A stretch of 64,000 bases of DNA from Thermogutta terrifontis (GTDB lineage: Bacteria > Planctomycetota > Planctomycetia > Pirellulales > Thermoguttaceae). The stretch lies in the NCBI RefSeq assembly GCF_002277955.1, contig NZ_CP018477.1, positions 2,315,206 through 2,379,205 on the forward strand, in the 5' to 3' direction. The notes beneath the pieces are model-generated. The model saw only the letters and a program-made list of their open reading frames with translations, searched no databases and was not told the origin of the DNA. A program made the position numbers and the translations under genes. Shown here in pieces: positions 18,552-27,916 of this stretch. Numbering within the stretch: the stretch's first letter is position 1; each line of letters begins with the position of its first letter.

Positions 18552-18780
18552 ACTCAATGCGAGCTAATTAACCCGGGTTAACAGTTGTTTGTTTTCAATC
18601 GGTCAGGAGGCTTTGTTTAGCGAGGGATATGAGATTGCTCTAAGCGGTGTTTCGCGTGCGGCGAGAGTAATACAAATAAAATCTCGTTACGTGATTCCTC
18701 GACATGGGATTAGAAAATTACAAAGTAATGGCAAAGTTTAGAGGAGTAGCCGAGTGGTGTAACATAGGGAGATCCAAGCG

Positions 18781-20064
18781 ATGAGAAGGCCTGAGCATGC
18801 TTCACAGGTAAATCGGCGAGAGTTTTTAGCCAGAAGTGCCGCTCTCATAGGGAGCGTGGGAGTACCGTTACTCGTTTCCGGCCGAGCGCTGGGGCTTAAC
18901 GGTAGCGTGCCGGCGAGTGAAAGGATTGTGATGGGTGGGATCGGCATTGGGCCGCGAGGAAGGACCGACCTGGCATGCTTTTTGAGAAACCCCGATGTGC
19001 AATTCGTCGCCGTGGCCGATCCACAGAGCGACCGAAGAAAGCTCGTCAAGGAAATGGTCGACAAACATTATCAAAACAGCGATTGCCAAACTTATCACTC
19101 CTTCTTTGACGTGCTCGACAGGGAGGATATTGATGCTGTTCTCATCGCAACCGGGGACCGATGGCACACGCTGGCTTCTATTCTGGCGGCCAAGGCGGGC
19201 AAGGATATTTACTGCGAAAAACCCTGCTCGATGACGATCGCGGAAAGCCGGGCCCTGGCGGACACGATTCGCCGTTATGGCCGGATTTATCAGGCAGGCA
19301 CTCAACGGCGGAATATTGGCAATTTCATTTTTGCGATTAATCTTGTGCACAGTGGCAAGTTAGGAAAACTTCATACTGTTCATGCCAACACCCTGGATCC
19401 CCGTACCACAAAGGATTGGCTGCCGGCAGAGCCGGAGCCGCCGAAAGATGTCTGCGATTGGGATCTCTGGTTGGGCCCGTGCCCCTGGCGACCGTTCAAC
19501 CAGCGCTACGTCAACGGAGGTTGGCGCGGGTTCTTCGATTTCCACGGTGGGGGGATCCTGGAATGGGGATCGCACACGGTCGATCTCTGTCAATGGGCTA
19601 ACCAAGCCGACGACACAGCCCCCATTGAATACGAGCCGCAGGGCAATCATGTCCATGCCACCTACGCCAACGGGGTCAAGCTAATTATGCGCGACACCGG
19701 TTGGCTGGGCCTGGGCACGTGCAGTGTTCGCTTTGAGGGGGACGAAGGCTGGGTGGAAACGGGCGACAGCGGCCAGGTTGCCGTCTTTCCGGAATCCCTG
19801 CGCTCTGAAATGCCCGTTTTTACGATGGCGGGAACAGATCCTTCGACGCATATCCGTGATTTTCTGGACTGTGTGAAAAGCCGTAAGCAGCCAGCTTCCA
19901 ATGCGAGCGTGGTGGCCCAGTCGCACATTGCCTGTCACGCTGCGTATATCGCGTGGCAACTGGGTCGCAAGGTGCGATTTGACCCGGTCAAGGAGGAGTT
20001 CATCGGTGATGATGAAGCCAATCGCTTGCGCTCCAGGGCGCTGCGCGAACCTTGGCATATTTGA
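18781..20064 (+). CDS. Tat-exported Gfo/Idh/MocA-family oxidoreductase
   Basis: A twin-arginine signal (NRREFLARSAALIGSVG) precedes a Rossmann domain (GGIGIGPRGRTDL), so the protein is probably folded with its cofactor in the cytoplasm and then exported. The EKP motif is intact (KDIYCEKPCSMTIAES), and GGGILEWGSHTVDLCQW supplies the usual substrate-side His. It is 427 residues long. The WDLWLGP and RWYVNGG-like aromatic stretches are typical of planctomycete relatives. GGGAG stands before the ATG. It sits between the ThuA gene and a HEAT-repeat gene on one strand, possibly one sugar-processing unit. Confidence 0.92.
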   Translation: MRRPEHASQVNRREFLARSAALIGSVGVPLLVSGRALGLNGSVPASERIVMGGIGIGPRGRTDLACFLRNPDVQFVAVADPQSDRRKLVKEMVDKHYQNSDCQTYHSFFDVLDREDIDAVLIATGDRWHTLASILAAKAGKDIYCEKPCSMTIAESRALADTIRRYGRIYQAGTQRRNIGNFIFAINLVHSGKLGKLHTVHANTLDPRTTKDWLPAEPEPPKDVCDWDLWLGPCPWRPFNQRYVNGGWRGFFDFHGGGILEWGSHTVDLCQWANQADDTAPIEYEPQGNHVHATYANGVKLIMRDTGWLGLGTCSVRFEGDEGWVETGDSGQVAVFPESLRSEMPVFTMAGTDPSTHIRDFLDCVKSRKQPASNASVVAQSHIACHAAYIAWQLGRKVRFDPVKEEFIGDDEANRLRSRALREPWHI

Positions 20065-20133
20065 GGAGCTTTTGGTGGAGTGGGACTTTAGCAAAAATCG
20101 ACAATGATGTTTTAACAAACAGGGAGTAAAACA

Positions 20134-22071
20134 ATGCGTGCCGGAAGCGTGTTGTATTTTGGTTTGGGCTTGCTCCTTGTGTTCGGTGCCAATCTGCTGA
20201 AAGCGCAAGATTTGGCGACCACACAGGACGTCTCTCAGTTGGTGGCGGCGCTGAAGAATCCCGCATCAACAGATCACGAGAAAGCGGTGGCGTGTGAACG
20301 CTTGGCAGTTCTGGGAGGCGAGGACGCTGTGGCCGTTCTCAAGGAAATGCTCCTCGATCCTAAGTTTTCCCACTACGCGCGATATGCGCTGGAGCCGATT
20401 CCCTCACCCGCGGTAGATCAGGCGCTTCGAGAGGCCCTCATTAAGGCTGAGGGATCTGTGCGCCTGGGGATCCTTAACTCGCTCGGCAATCGCCGGGATG
20501 GCAGCGCCATTTCAATCATCGCACCCCTCTTGGAGAACTCCGACCTGGCTGTTGTGGATGCGGCAGCCTCCGCACTGGGACGCATCGCCACGCCCGAGGC
20601 AGCACAAATTCTCTCGAAGGCGCTCAAAGATACTCGCCCAGCAACACGGAAGGCGGTTGGAGATGCGCTCTTGACATGTGCGGAACGTTTGAACGCCGCT
20701 GGTCAACGCGATCTCGCTCTGGCAACTTGGGATATGCTGCGAGCCGCCGACGTGCCGCTACCAATTCGCGTGGCTGCACTCCAGTCTCTGATTATCGCTC
20801 GAGGGGCTGATGGGATTAGTTTGTGGAAAGAGCAGGTGTTCTCTGACAACGAAAAGTTTTTCCAACTGGGGATGCAGGTAGCGCGAAAACTGCCTGTTGA
20901 AGCTGCTCGCCCCGTTCTCGCTGAGGCGGTGACCAAACTGCCCGAGACACGTGCCGCGGTTGCGCTCGAGGTTCTGGCGGAGGTTGCATCAAAAGAGTCA
21001 CTGCCGATGGTTCGCCAATTCGCCCAGCAAGGGCCGCAGGCAGTGCGGCAGGCGGCTCTGCGTTCACTTGCAAAAATCGGCGATTCCTCGGACATTGCGA
21101 TACTTTTGGCTGCAAGTGTTGACTCGGACGAACAAATTGCAACGGCAGCGCGTGAGGCTCTTGAGGTCTTGCCAGGGAAGGAAGTCAATCAGGCCCTGGT
21201 GCAAGCGGCAAGTGGTGCATCTAGGGATAAATTGCTTGTTATTCTGAATGTATTGGGCCAGCGACGGGCGTCCGAAGGTTTGAAAACCATTCGCGAGGCG
21301 ATGCGAAGCGACGATAAAGAAGTGCGGGCGGCCGCGGTTGCTGCTTTAGGAAAGGTGGCCCGGGATGATGACATAATTCCCCTTGTTAAGGAACTCGTAC
21401 AAACCGAGTCGGAAAGCGAACGGGCTGTGTTGATGGAGGCCCTCCGAACGGCTTGTCAGCGAGTGGGGGATAGGGAGAAAGTGGCGGCACTCGTTGCTGC
21501 CCAGTTGCCATCGGCCCCCGCTCCGGCTCGGGCCAGCTTGCTTGAACTTCTCGGCGTTTTAGGGGGAAAAACAGCGCTGACAGCGGTGGCAGAAGCTGCC
21601 AAAAGCTCAGATGCTGACTTGCAGGATGCTGCCACGGCTGTGCTTGGAAACTGGCTCTCTGCGGATGTTGCTCCGGTTATCTGGTCGTTGATCGAGAGTA
21701 ATGCGGCGCCCCGTTATCGGGTGCGGCTGATTCGCGCCTATATTCGTGTGGCCCGGCAGTTGAGTGTCCCCGACCAGGAACGTCTGGAGATGTGCCGGAA
21801 GGCACTTTCCGTGGCGGAACGTCCAGACGAGCGACGTTTGGTTCTGGATGTTTTGAGACGGAATCCCTCAGCGGAGTCGCTCGCACTGGCAGCGCAATTG
21901 GTTGCGCAACCAGATGTCCGGGAAGCGGCTTGTGATGCTGTGGTTACGATCGCCGAGAAATTGAATCAGAATGTGCCGGGATTGAAAGAGGCTCTGCAAG
22001 CGGTTCTGCAGCATGGCACCAACGCGCAGGTTCGCGCCCGGGCGGAAGCACTCATGAAGCGTTTTCCGTGA
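20134..22071 (+). CDS. Secreted HEAT-repeat protein
   Basis: A signal peptide (about 1-24, ending KAQD) is followed by some 600 residues of HEAT/PBS-lyase-type helical repeats. These recur at about 31-40 residues as VRQAALRSLAKIGD, VRAAAVAALGKVA, DLQDAATAVLGNWL and similar. Such solenoids act as protein-binding scaffolds; no catalytic motif is seen. Its placement directly after ThuA and Tat-oxidoreductase genes resembles planctomycete sugar-degradation clusters, in which HEAT proteins are frequent. GGGAG precedes the start, and a clear terminator follows the stop. Confidence 0.88.
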   Translation: MRAGSVLYFGLGLLLVFGANLLKAQDLATTQDVSQLVAALKNPASTDHEKAVACERLAVLGGEDAVAVLKEMLLDPKFSHYARYALEPIPSPAVDQALREALIKAEGSVRLGILNSLGNRRDGSAISIIAPLLENSDLAVVDAAASALGRIATPEAAQILSKALKDTRPATRKAVGDALLTCAERLNAAGQRDLALATWDMLRAADVPLPIRVAALQSLIIARGADGISLWKEQVFSDNEKFFQLGMQVARKLPVEAARPVLAEAVTKLPETRAAVALEVLAEVASKESLPMVRQFAQQGPQAVRQAALRSLAKIGDSSDIAILLAASVDSDEQIATAAREALEVLPGKEVNQALVQAASGASRDKLLVILNVLGQRRASEGLKTIREAMRSDDKEVRAAAVAALGKVARDDDIIPLVKELVQTESESERAVLMEALRTACQRVGDREKVAALVAAQLPSAPAPARASLLELLGVLGGKTALTAVAEAAKSSDADLQDAATAVLGNWLSADVAPVIWSLIESNAAPRYRVRLIRAYIRVARQLSVPDQERLEMCRKALSVAERPDERRLVLDVLRRNPSAESLALAAQLVAQPDVREAACDAVVTIAEKLNQNVPGLKEALQAVLQHGTNAQVRARAEALMKRFP

Positions 22072-22116
22072 GTGATTCCGCGCTATTAGTCGTTGCAATT
22101 TGTTAAACCAATAATG

Positions 22117-22147
22117 GCCCGCTCCGAATACGGAACGGGCTTTTTTG
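22117..22147 (+). terminator. Rho-independent terminator after the HEAT-repeat gene
   Basis: GCCCGCTCCG pairs with CGGAACGGGC around loop AATA (10 bp with one C-A mismatch), followed directly by TTTTTTG. It ends the + strand cluster just before the convergent dnaE2 gene. Confidence 0.92.
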
Positions 22148-22177
22148 TAAGCACATGGTACTATGATTAAACAGGCA

Positions 22178-25100
22178 TTAACAGAAGTCACGAGATTGTC
22201 CTTCTAATCCTGCAAGTTTGCTGGAAAGATCTTCTAACCGCATGACAACAACGTGGATGACCCCACTCTGCTTTTGAAGCCGTCCTACCGCAAGGATGAG
22301 CGGTGCGTTGAGGGCAATGAGCCGCCACCGTTGCCATACATCAGGGCGGATGATCAGGTTAATCATCCCAGTCTCGTCTTCCAGGGTCATGAACGTGATT
22401 CCTCGGGCAGTGGAAGGTCTCTGACGCACGAGAACCATTCCCGCCACGCGCACAGGATGACCATCAGGAATGTCCTTCAATTTAATTGCTGGAACGACAC
22501 GTAGGCGGTTGAGCTCCGATCTGAGTAATCGTAAAGGATGCGCCTTCAAGGACACACCAAGCATGGAATAATCAGCGACTACTTCCTCAGCCATTGACAT
22601 TTGCGGCAGAAGAGACTTTTCTAAGGACTGATCTTTTGTATTCTGGTGTGAGGATTGGTCCGATGGATAATGAGCAGAACTCGTCTCCACGGTGGAGGTA
22701 AAAAGGGAAGGAGTTTCAGGAGCCATTTTCATGGCCAGCCAGAGGGCCTCGCGGCGCGTCAGGCCCAGTGAGGCAAAAGTATCTGCGCGGGCAAGACGGA
22801 CCACGGCAGACTTACTGAGTTGGGTTCTTTTCACGAACTCAGTGAGACTTGTAAAGGGGCCTTTCACTCGGGCTTCGATGATTTTTTCGGCGTCTGCTTG
22901 TCGCATGCCCTGGACCATGCGAAATCCCAGACGAATGGCTTTTACGGGGAAGAACGTTGATTCAGGGCAGAGTGGAAACTTATTGGTATTGCTTTCCAGA
23001 TGTGGGTTTGGAGAAGCGTGCCATGGACATGGACCCTCCCAGGGTATTTCCTTTGACAACGGCCATGGATTCTCTCCCTTTCTTTGAGAACGATCAGATG
23101 CAGAGATTGCCTCGGTCGCCAGTTTCGTGGGTGCATCCGCGTCTTCCAGATCGCTATCCCAGAAGCTGAAATTCACATCCACAGGCCGGACTTCGACCCC
23201 GTGACGCTGGGCATCTTCAATGAGTTGGGCCGGGGCGTAAAATCCCATCGGCTGGCTGTTGAGAAGTCCCACCGTAAAAGCCGCCTGGTAGTGATATTTG
23301 AGCCATGCAGAAACATAGACCAGCAGGGCAAAGCTGGCTGCGTGGGATTCTGGAAAACCGTAGTCCCCGAAACCACGAATTTGCTGGAATATGGCTTCGG
23401 CATATTCTGGACTAAAGCCATTGGAAAGCATGCCATCAATGAGTTTACGGCGAAATGCATCGATGAGGCCCGGTCTCCGCCATGCTCCCATAGCCCGGCG
23501 CAACTGGTCGGCCTCTCCCGGAGTAAATCCGGCCGCCACCATGGCAAGTCGCATCGCCTGTTCCTGAAAAAGGGGCACACCCAGGGTTTTGCCCAGCACC
23601 TCACGAATGGCCTCATTGGGATACGTGACAGGTTCCTCACCGGCACGGCGGCGTAAATAGGGGTGAACCATATTTCCCTGAATTGGGCCAGGACGCACAA
23701 TGGCCACTTCTATGACAAGATCGTAGAAGCACCGAGGTTGAAGTCGGGGCAGCATGCTCATTTGGGCGCGACTTTCAATTTGAAAGACACCCATCGTATC
23801 GGCACGGCGAATCATTTGATAAACCCCTTCATCTCCTTCAGGAACCGAGGCGAGGGTGATTTCCCGACCATAATGCTTTTTAATTGTCTGAAATGTCTTA
23901 CGAATAGCAGTCAGCATTCCCAAACATAGACAATCAACTTTGAGAATGCCCAGCTCATCAAGGTCGTCTTTATTCCACTGAATAACCGTTCGATCGGGCA
24001 TTGCCGCGTTCTCAAGCGGAACAAGTTCACACAGCGGCCCATGTGTGATGACCATCCCGCCCGTGTGCTGGGAGAGATGTCGGGGAAATCCCACCAGTGC
24101 GGTGGCCCATTCCACAAGGTGTCGGGTGGCAAGAGACTGGGTGTCAAATCCCGCTTCGCGGCAGCGTTCAAGGAGATCGGGCTCCTCGTGGAACCGCTCG
24201 ATTGTGCTCGCAAGGCGGTCCACCTCCTCCAGCGAAAAGCCCAGGGCCTTGCCCACATCCCTGACCGCAGAGCGAGGACGGTAGGTGATGACTTCGGCCG
24301 TCATCCCCGCACGTTCCCGTCCATATTTGTTATAAATATACTGAATAATTTCCTCCCGTCGTTCGTGCTCAAAATCCACATCGATATCGGGAGCTTCGTT
24401 GCGTTCTCGGCTGACAAAACGTTCAAACAGAAGATCCATGCGGTCAGGATCCACGGCAGTAATGCCCAGGCAGAAACACACTGCTGAATTGGCGGCGGAT
24501 CCCCGGCCCTGACAGAGAATGCCCCGACTCCGAGCAAAACGGACAAGATCCCACACAGTGAGAAAGTATGCCTCGTAGTGGAGTTCCCCGATAAGGCGAA
24601 GTTCATGTTCAAGGATCGAGCGAACCTTTTCAGGAATTCCCCGAGGATAGCGTTGGCGGGCTCCCTCCCACGTGAGATGGCGAAGATACTCCAGCGGCGT
24701 GTATCCAGGTGGAACTAATTCCTCGGGATATTCATACCGAAGTTCATCAAGTGAAAAGTGGGATTGCTCGGCAATTTCCGCGGCTCGCTCGCAAGCGTCC
24801 GGCGCGCGGTGCCACAACGCTCGCATTTCCTCAGGTGATTTCAGATATTTCTGGGCATTGGCAAACCGCTGCTCTCCGAGTTCATTGACCTTTATTCCCA
24901 TCCGGATGGCTGTGAGGATGTCGTACAAGGGAGCGCGAGAAGGATGGTGATAAAAAACATTCCCGTCGGCTACGAGCGGTAAATGGGATCGCTGCGACAG
25001 ACTTTGCAGCCACTCCAGGCGCCGGCGGTCGTTCGGGCCAAGGGAAAGTTCTCCCAAGAGATAGCCTCTTTTTGAGAAGACTTTCGCATACTGTTGAAGA

Positions 25101-25501
25101 TGGAAAAGAAGGGGCAGTCCTTTTGGGGCTTTTGGAATCACTCCCGCCAGAAGACCATCACTGTGTTCGACAATATCCTGAAAGGTGAGGCTGTACTGCC
25201 CCTTTTCGGCCTGGCACCGGCCCTTTGTGATGAGACGACAAAGCCGTCCATAGGAACGGCGATCAGTAGCCCATAGAACAACCGGCAAACTATCCTGTGG
25301 GTGAATCTCGGCACCCACGATGAGTTTCAGTCTCAGCTCTTTTGCGGTGATGTGGGCCCGAACAACTCCCGCCACACTGGCTTCATCGGTGATGGCCAAT
25401 CCTTTCAGCCCCAATTCTGCAGCCTGTTGAAAGAGTTCATCCGGATGGGAAGCCCCCTGAAGGAAAGAGAAATTTGTTTTGACATGAATATGATAATCCA
25501 T
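22178..25501 (-). CDS. dnaE2: Error-prone DNA polymerase III alpha subunit DnaE2 (ImuC)
   Basis: This 1107-residue C-family polymerase belongs to the mutagenic translesion complex ImuA-ImuB-DnaE2. A PHP domain opens the protein (DYHIHVKTNFSFLQGASHPDE). The palm motif PDIDVDF near residue 370 carries catalytic aspartates, and a C-terminal OB fold lies near 1010-1060 (VRVAGMVLVRQRPS). Length matches DnaE2 rather than the roughly 1160-residue replicative DnaE1. ATG 25501 was chosen because GGGGAG lies upstream at suitable spacing and it falls 16 bases after the imuB stop; longer in-frame extensions would overlap imuB. It is the last gene of the cassette and converges on the terminator of the HEAT-repeat gene. 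Confidence 0.95.
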   Translation of the reverse strand: MDYHIHVKTNFSFLQGASHPDELFQQAAELGLKGLAITDEASVAGVVRAHITAKELRLKLIVGAEIHPQDSLPVVLWATDRRSYGRLCRLITKGRCQAEKGQYSLTFQDIVEHSDGLLAGVIPKAPKGLPLLFHLQQYAKVFSKRGYLLGELSLGPNDRRRLEWLQSLSQRSHLPLVADGNVFYHHPSRAPLYDILTAIRMGIKVNELGEQRFANAQKYLKSPEEMRALWHRAPDACERAAEIAEQSHFSLDELRYEYPEELVPPGYTPLEYLRHLTWEGARQRYPRGIPEKVRSILEHELRLIGELHYEAYFLTVWDLVRFARSRGILCQGRGSAANSAVCFCLGITAVDPDRMDLLFERFVSRERNEAPDIDVDFEHERREEIIQYIYNKYGRERAGMTAEVITYRPRSAVRDVGKALGFSLEEVDRLASTIERFHEEPDLLERCREAGFDTQSLATRHLVEWATALVGFPRHLSQHTGGMVITHGPLCELVPLENAAMPDRTVIQWNKDDLDELGILKVDCLCLGMLTAIRKTFQTIKKHYGREITLASVPEGDEGVYQMIRRADTMGVFQIESRAQMSMLPRLQPRCFYDLVIEVAIVRPGPIQGNMVHPYLRRRAGEEPVTYPNEAIREVLGKTLGVPLFQEQAMRLAMVAAGFTPGEADQLRRAMGAWRRPGLIDAFRRKLIDGMLSNGFSPEYAEAIFQQIRGFGDYGFPESHAASFALLVYVSAWLKYHYQAAFTVGLLNSQPMGFYAPAQLIEDAQRHGVEVRPVDVNFSFWDSDLEDADAPTKLATEAISASDRSQRKGENPWPLSKEIPWEGPCPWHASPNPHLESNTNKFPLCPESTFFPVKAIRLGFRMVQGMRQADAEKIIEARVKGPFTSLTEFVKRTQLSKSAVVRLARADTFASLGLTRREALWLAMKMAPETPSLFTSTVETSSAHYPSDQSSHQNTKDQSLEKSLLPQMSMAEEVVADYSMLGVSLKAHPLRLLRSELNRLRVVPAIKLKDIPDGHPVRVAGMVLVRQRPSTARGITFMTLEDETGMINLIIRPDVWQRWRLIALNAPLILAVGRLQKQSGVIHVVVMRLEDLSSKLAGLEGQSRDFC

Positions 25502-25517
25502 ATACGTCTCCCCTTTT

Positions 25518-26936
25518 TTAGAATATGCCATGAAGAAACCATTTTCCGGTGTAAAGGCAGCGATAAATCCAGAAATGTTCTCCGGCAGTCGTTTCAACCC
25601 GATAATAGTCACGCAGAATCGTGTCGCCGCGCCACCATCCGGTTTCAATTCGCTCTGGCCCCCAAAAACGCACGATTTCTTTGTTTTCCCCCCGATAAAA
25701 GAATCGATAGGGATGTCCTGAAGGAATCCCCATGACCACCTCAATCGGTGCAGGATTGTTCAAAAGCCGCAAAGGACGCGCTCCGGGAAGAGATGAGAAA
25801 GATAAGGATGAGCTCTTCTGTTTTCGCTCTCGATCGAGACAACTCCTCCATCTGGTCACATATTCCGGTGCATAATCCGGTTCAAGGAAGGCCTCAGAGA
25901 TTCGCTCTTTTCCCAACCGGGCAGCCAATCGCTCGAGAAGCTCTGTCCACTCCCGGGATGGGGAGGTGGCCGAGGGATGAAAGAGAGTCGATTGTCCCCA
26001 TTCGAGGGAGGCAGCACACGTCACCGCAACCGAGATTTGCGTAATAGGCCCTGGTAAACGTAGATGCTCTTTGTGTAACTGGAAAAGACTGTACAGTTTG
26101 TCCGCATTTACCGTAGGATGGATCAGATTGATCGTGATGGATAAAGGCTTTATATCGTCACAAAAGAAAGTTATGACTAACTCCAAGGCCCCCTGCCCTT
26201 TTTTGAGAAGATCGTTTGTTAATGTGTGCAAAAGTGCCGATATGTGTCCATCGATAATTTCGGCCAGTGCTGTGGGATATTCAAGATAGGCACTGTATTC
26301 GGATTTGGGTAAGGGATGATACGGAGGAAGAATTTCCTCGCGCTCTCCCAGGAGTTGCTGAATGCGAATGCCAAAGTCTTTTCCGAAACGTTCCTCCCAT
26401 TCAGAGAGAGGGATGCGGAGAACGTCTCCAATCGTATGACATCCCAGCTCATGACAGGTAGCATGCCATTCCTCCTTGCCCCGAATGGCTTCCACAGGAA
26501 GGGAGTGCAGCCAGTATCGCATCTTTCCCGGGGGAATAATCCATCCCTGAGATAGGTGATGATTTCTTTCAAGGGAGACGAAATGGGTAAAGGCCCAGCC
26601 GGCCGACGCGGTTTCGGTGATCGCAATCACAACTGGATGAAATCCTTGCCGATAACATTCTCCTATCAGATGGATGATGAATGCCTGTTCATCGTTAATG
26701 AGGTGAGGCACATGAGTAAGATCGAGGAATAATGTGTCAGAAGGGGAAAGCGAGTCAAAATAAATGTGAGGAGTATATCGAGTACAAAATTCCGCAAGAT
26801 GGAGCAAAAGGAGTTCCTGGTTGTTCTGGTCCGTGCTGCGAGGGGGATTATGCCCGAAGTGATGCTCCTTTGAAGGATGGGCTTTGGGAGAGGGATGGGG
26901 TTGCAAAAGTCTGAGACAGAGGATCCGCCGGATCAT
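25518..26936 (-). CDS. imuB: ImuB-like inactive Y-family polymerase homologue
   Basis: ImuB is a catalytically dead DinB/UmuC relative that links the beta clamp, ImuA and DnaE2 during mutagenic repair. The 472-residue protein starts MIRRILCLRL, where active Y-family enzymes have the catalytic DxDxFFA motif, and the second acidic pair is also absent, as expected for ImuB. The C-terminal tail (WIYRCLYTGKWFLHGIF) is typical. Its start overlaps the imuA end by 89 bases in another frame, so an internal start is possible. Two sampled 60-base blocks (26101-26220) have 25 G+C each, far below flanking genes. It lies in the order imuA-imuB-dnaE2. Confidence 0.9.
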   Translation of the reverse strand: MIRRILCLRLLQPHPSPKAHPSKEHHFGHNPPRSTDQNNQELLLLHLAEFCTRYTPHIYFDSLSPSDTLFLDLTHVPHLINDEQAFIIHLIGECYRQGFHPVVIAITETASAGWAFTHFVSLERNHHLSQGWIIPPGKMRYWLHSLPVEAIRGKEEWHATCHELGCHTIGDVLRIPLSEWEERFGKDFGIRIQQLLGEREEILPPYHPLPKSEYSAYLEYPTALAEIIDGHISALLHTLTNDLLKKGQGALELVITFFCDDIKPLSITINLIHPTVNADKLYSLFQLHKEHLRLPGPITQISVAVTCAASLEWGQSTLFHPSATSPSREWTELLERLAARLGKERISEAFLEPDYAPEYVTRWRSCLDRERKQKSSSLSFSSLPGARPLRLLNNPAPIEVVMGIPSGHPYRFFYRGENKEIVRFWGPERIETGWWRGDTILRDYYRVETTAGEHFWIYRCLYTGKWFLHGIF

Positions 26937-27708
26937 CGATCAGCACCTCCCCTGCAATGTTTTCCCATTGACCGCGAGCCCGAAGCACGCTCACCTGGAT
27001 ACGCCGACGCTGAGAAGTGTCCCGAGCACAGGCTGCCGGCTGGGGTTGAACAAGAAAGCGTACCTGGGCCCAGGAAATCTCGTTGATTGCCTGGAACGGC
27101 CGAACGAAAATTCCCACGGTGAAACCCTGTTCAGCGGCGAGTTGAAAGCGACGAGCGGTTTTCGTGTCCAGGCGGTCGATGTGTGCCCAAAGGGCCCCTG
27201 TGGCAGAACAGCGAAGCACTTGAGTGATGGCCCAGTAAGCGTCCTTTGTGGAAGCGGGGTGAAGGAAGATGGTTCGTTGGAGATCGATCCCCAGATACAC
27301 CAAGCCTGGAGGATAGATTTCCTGAGTTGGGTCAACAATGACGAGATGGCCCTTCCGCTGCACTGCGATAGACCAGGCCATTCGCAGAGAAAGACATTCT
27401 CCTCCTGTGCCTTCTGTGGGGATCAGCCATTCAACAAAACCGCCTGGAAAAATTCTTTTTTGGGGAAGGAGGGCGTCCACTTCCGGCAGGCCTGTGGAAA
27501 TCCCTTCGGAGGGAGAATGCACCTGCCGACGCGAAACCGCCTCTATTTGCTGGCGAAGAGCGGCCACGAGAAGACTCCGAGAGTCCCCTGCCTGCTGCGA
27601 GGAAGTCGGAGGAGCCTTCACATGGTCTCCATAATTTCCCAGGGAAGTATTCTCTTGAGGAATCCCGAGGGAGTCTGCCGAAGGTATAAAGACATCGATG
27701 CTAGCCAT
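26848..27708 (-). CDS. imuA: ImuA-like RecA-fold protein of the mutasome
   Basis: ImuA is the RecA-like accessory factor of the ImuABC mutasome. This 286-residue protein has the RecA-like entry GISTGLPEVDALLPQKRIFPG, the hydrophobic strand HLVIVDPTQEIYPPGL and a variable C-terminus. The Walker A position reads PTEGTGGECLS, lacking the GK[ST] of ATP-hydrolysing RecA. ATG 27708 was chosen because GGAGGTGA lies 4 bases upstream; an upstream in-frame ATG has no such site. The promoter and two palindromes that may bind LexA lie within 75 bases upstream. First gene of the cassette. Confidence 0.88.
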   Translation of the reverse strand: MASIDVFIPSADSLGIPQENTSLGNYGDHVKAPPTSSQQAGDSRSLLVAALRQQIEAVSRRQVHSPSEGISTGLPEVDALLPQKRIFPGGFVEWLIPTEGTGGECLSLRMAWSIAVQRKGHLVIVDPTQEIYPPGLVYLGIDLQRTIFLHPASTKDAYWAITQVLRCSATGALWAHIDRLDTKTARRFQLAAEQGFTVGIFVRPFQAINEISWAQVRFLVQPQPAACARDTSQRRRIQVSVLRARGQWENIAGEVLIDDPADPLSQTFATPSLSQSPSFKGASLRA

Positions 27709-27726
27709 GCTGTCACCTCCATGTAT

Positions 27727-27755
27727 AGTGTACATCTGTACCCTATCTTCGTCAA
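27727..27755 (-). promoter_or_regulatory. Promoter of the imuA-imuB-dnaE2 cassette
   Basis: On the minus strand TTGACG (-35, 5 of 6) is followed after exactly 17 bases by TACACT (-10, 4 of 6), and transcription would begin about 10 bases before the imuA ribosome site. The palindrome GTACA-GA-TGTAC overlaps the spacer and -10 box. Confidence 0.65.
27730..27741. promoter_or_regulatory. Palindromic candidate operator inside the imuA promoter
   Basis: GTACATCTGTAC is a perfect inverted repeat (GTACA/TGTAC, 2-base centre) covering the spacer and overlapping the -10 box, the classical place for a repressor. From memory, it resembles the cyanobacterial LexA motif GTAC-N4-GTWC. That a LexA binds it is inference. 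Confidence 0.5.
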
Positions 27756-27767
27756 TTTGCATCGATG

Positions 27768-27781
27768 TGTTCATGTGAACA
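27768..27781. promoter_or_regulatory. LexA-like palindrome TGTTC-N4-GAACA upstream of imuA
   Basis: TGTTCATGTGAACA lies 12 bases upstream of the -35 box. Its arms TGTTC and GAACA are perfectly complementary. The pattern equals the motif I recall being reported for LexA of Verrucomicrobia, a sister phylum. SOS control of imuABC cassettes is well known in other phyla; binding here is inference. Confidence 0.5.
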
Positions 27782-27916
27782 TCATAGAGACACTTTTTAG
27801 GTAAACTGATCCGCTGGCAAACGCGGCTCTTGTGTTTCCTGCGCGCCCTTGGGGCCTATAATTCTGGGAAAACGGTTATCAGAAGCTTGTGGAAGCGCTC
27901 GACGAGGGAGAAGCCC

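Noticed and set aside
26884-27804. A 306-codon open frame on the + strand
   Set aside because: It is antisense to imuA and imuB and shows no recognisable domain.
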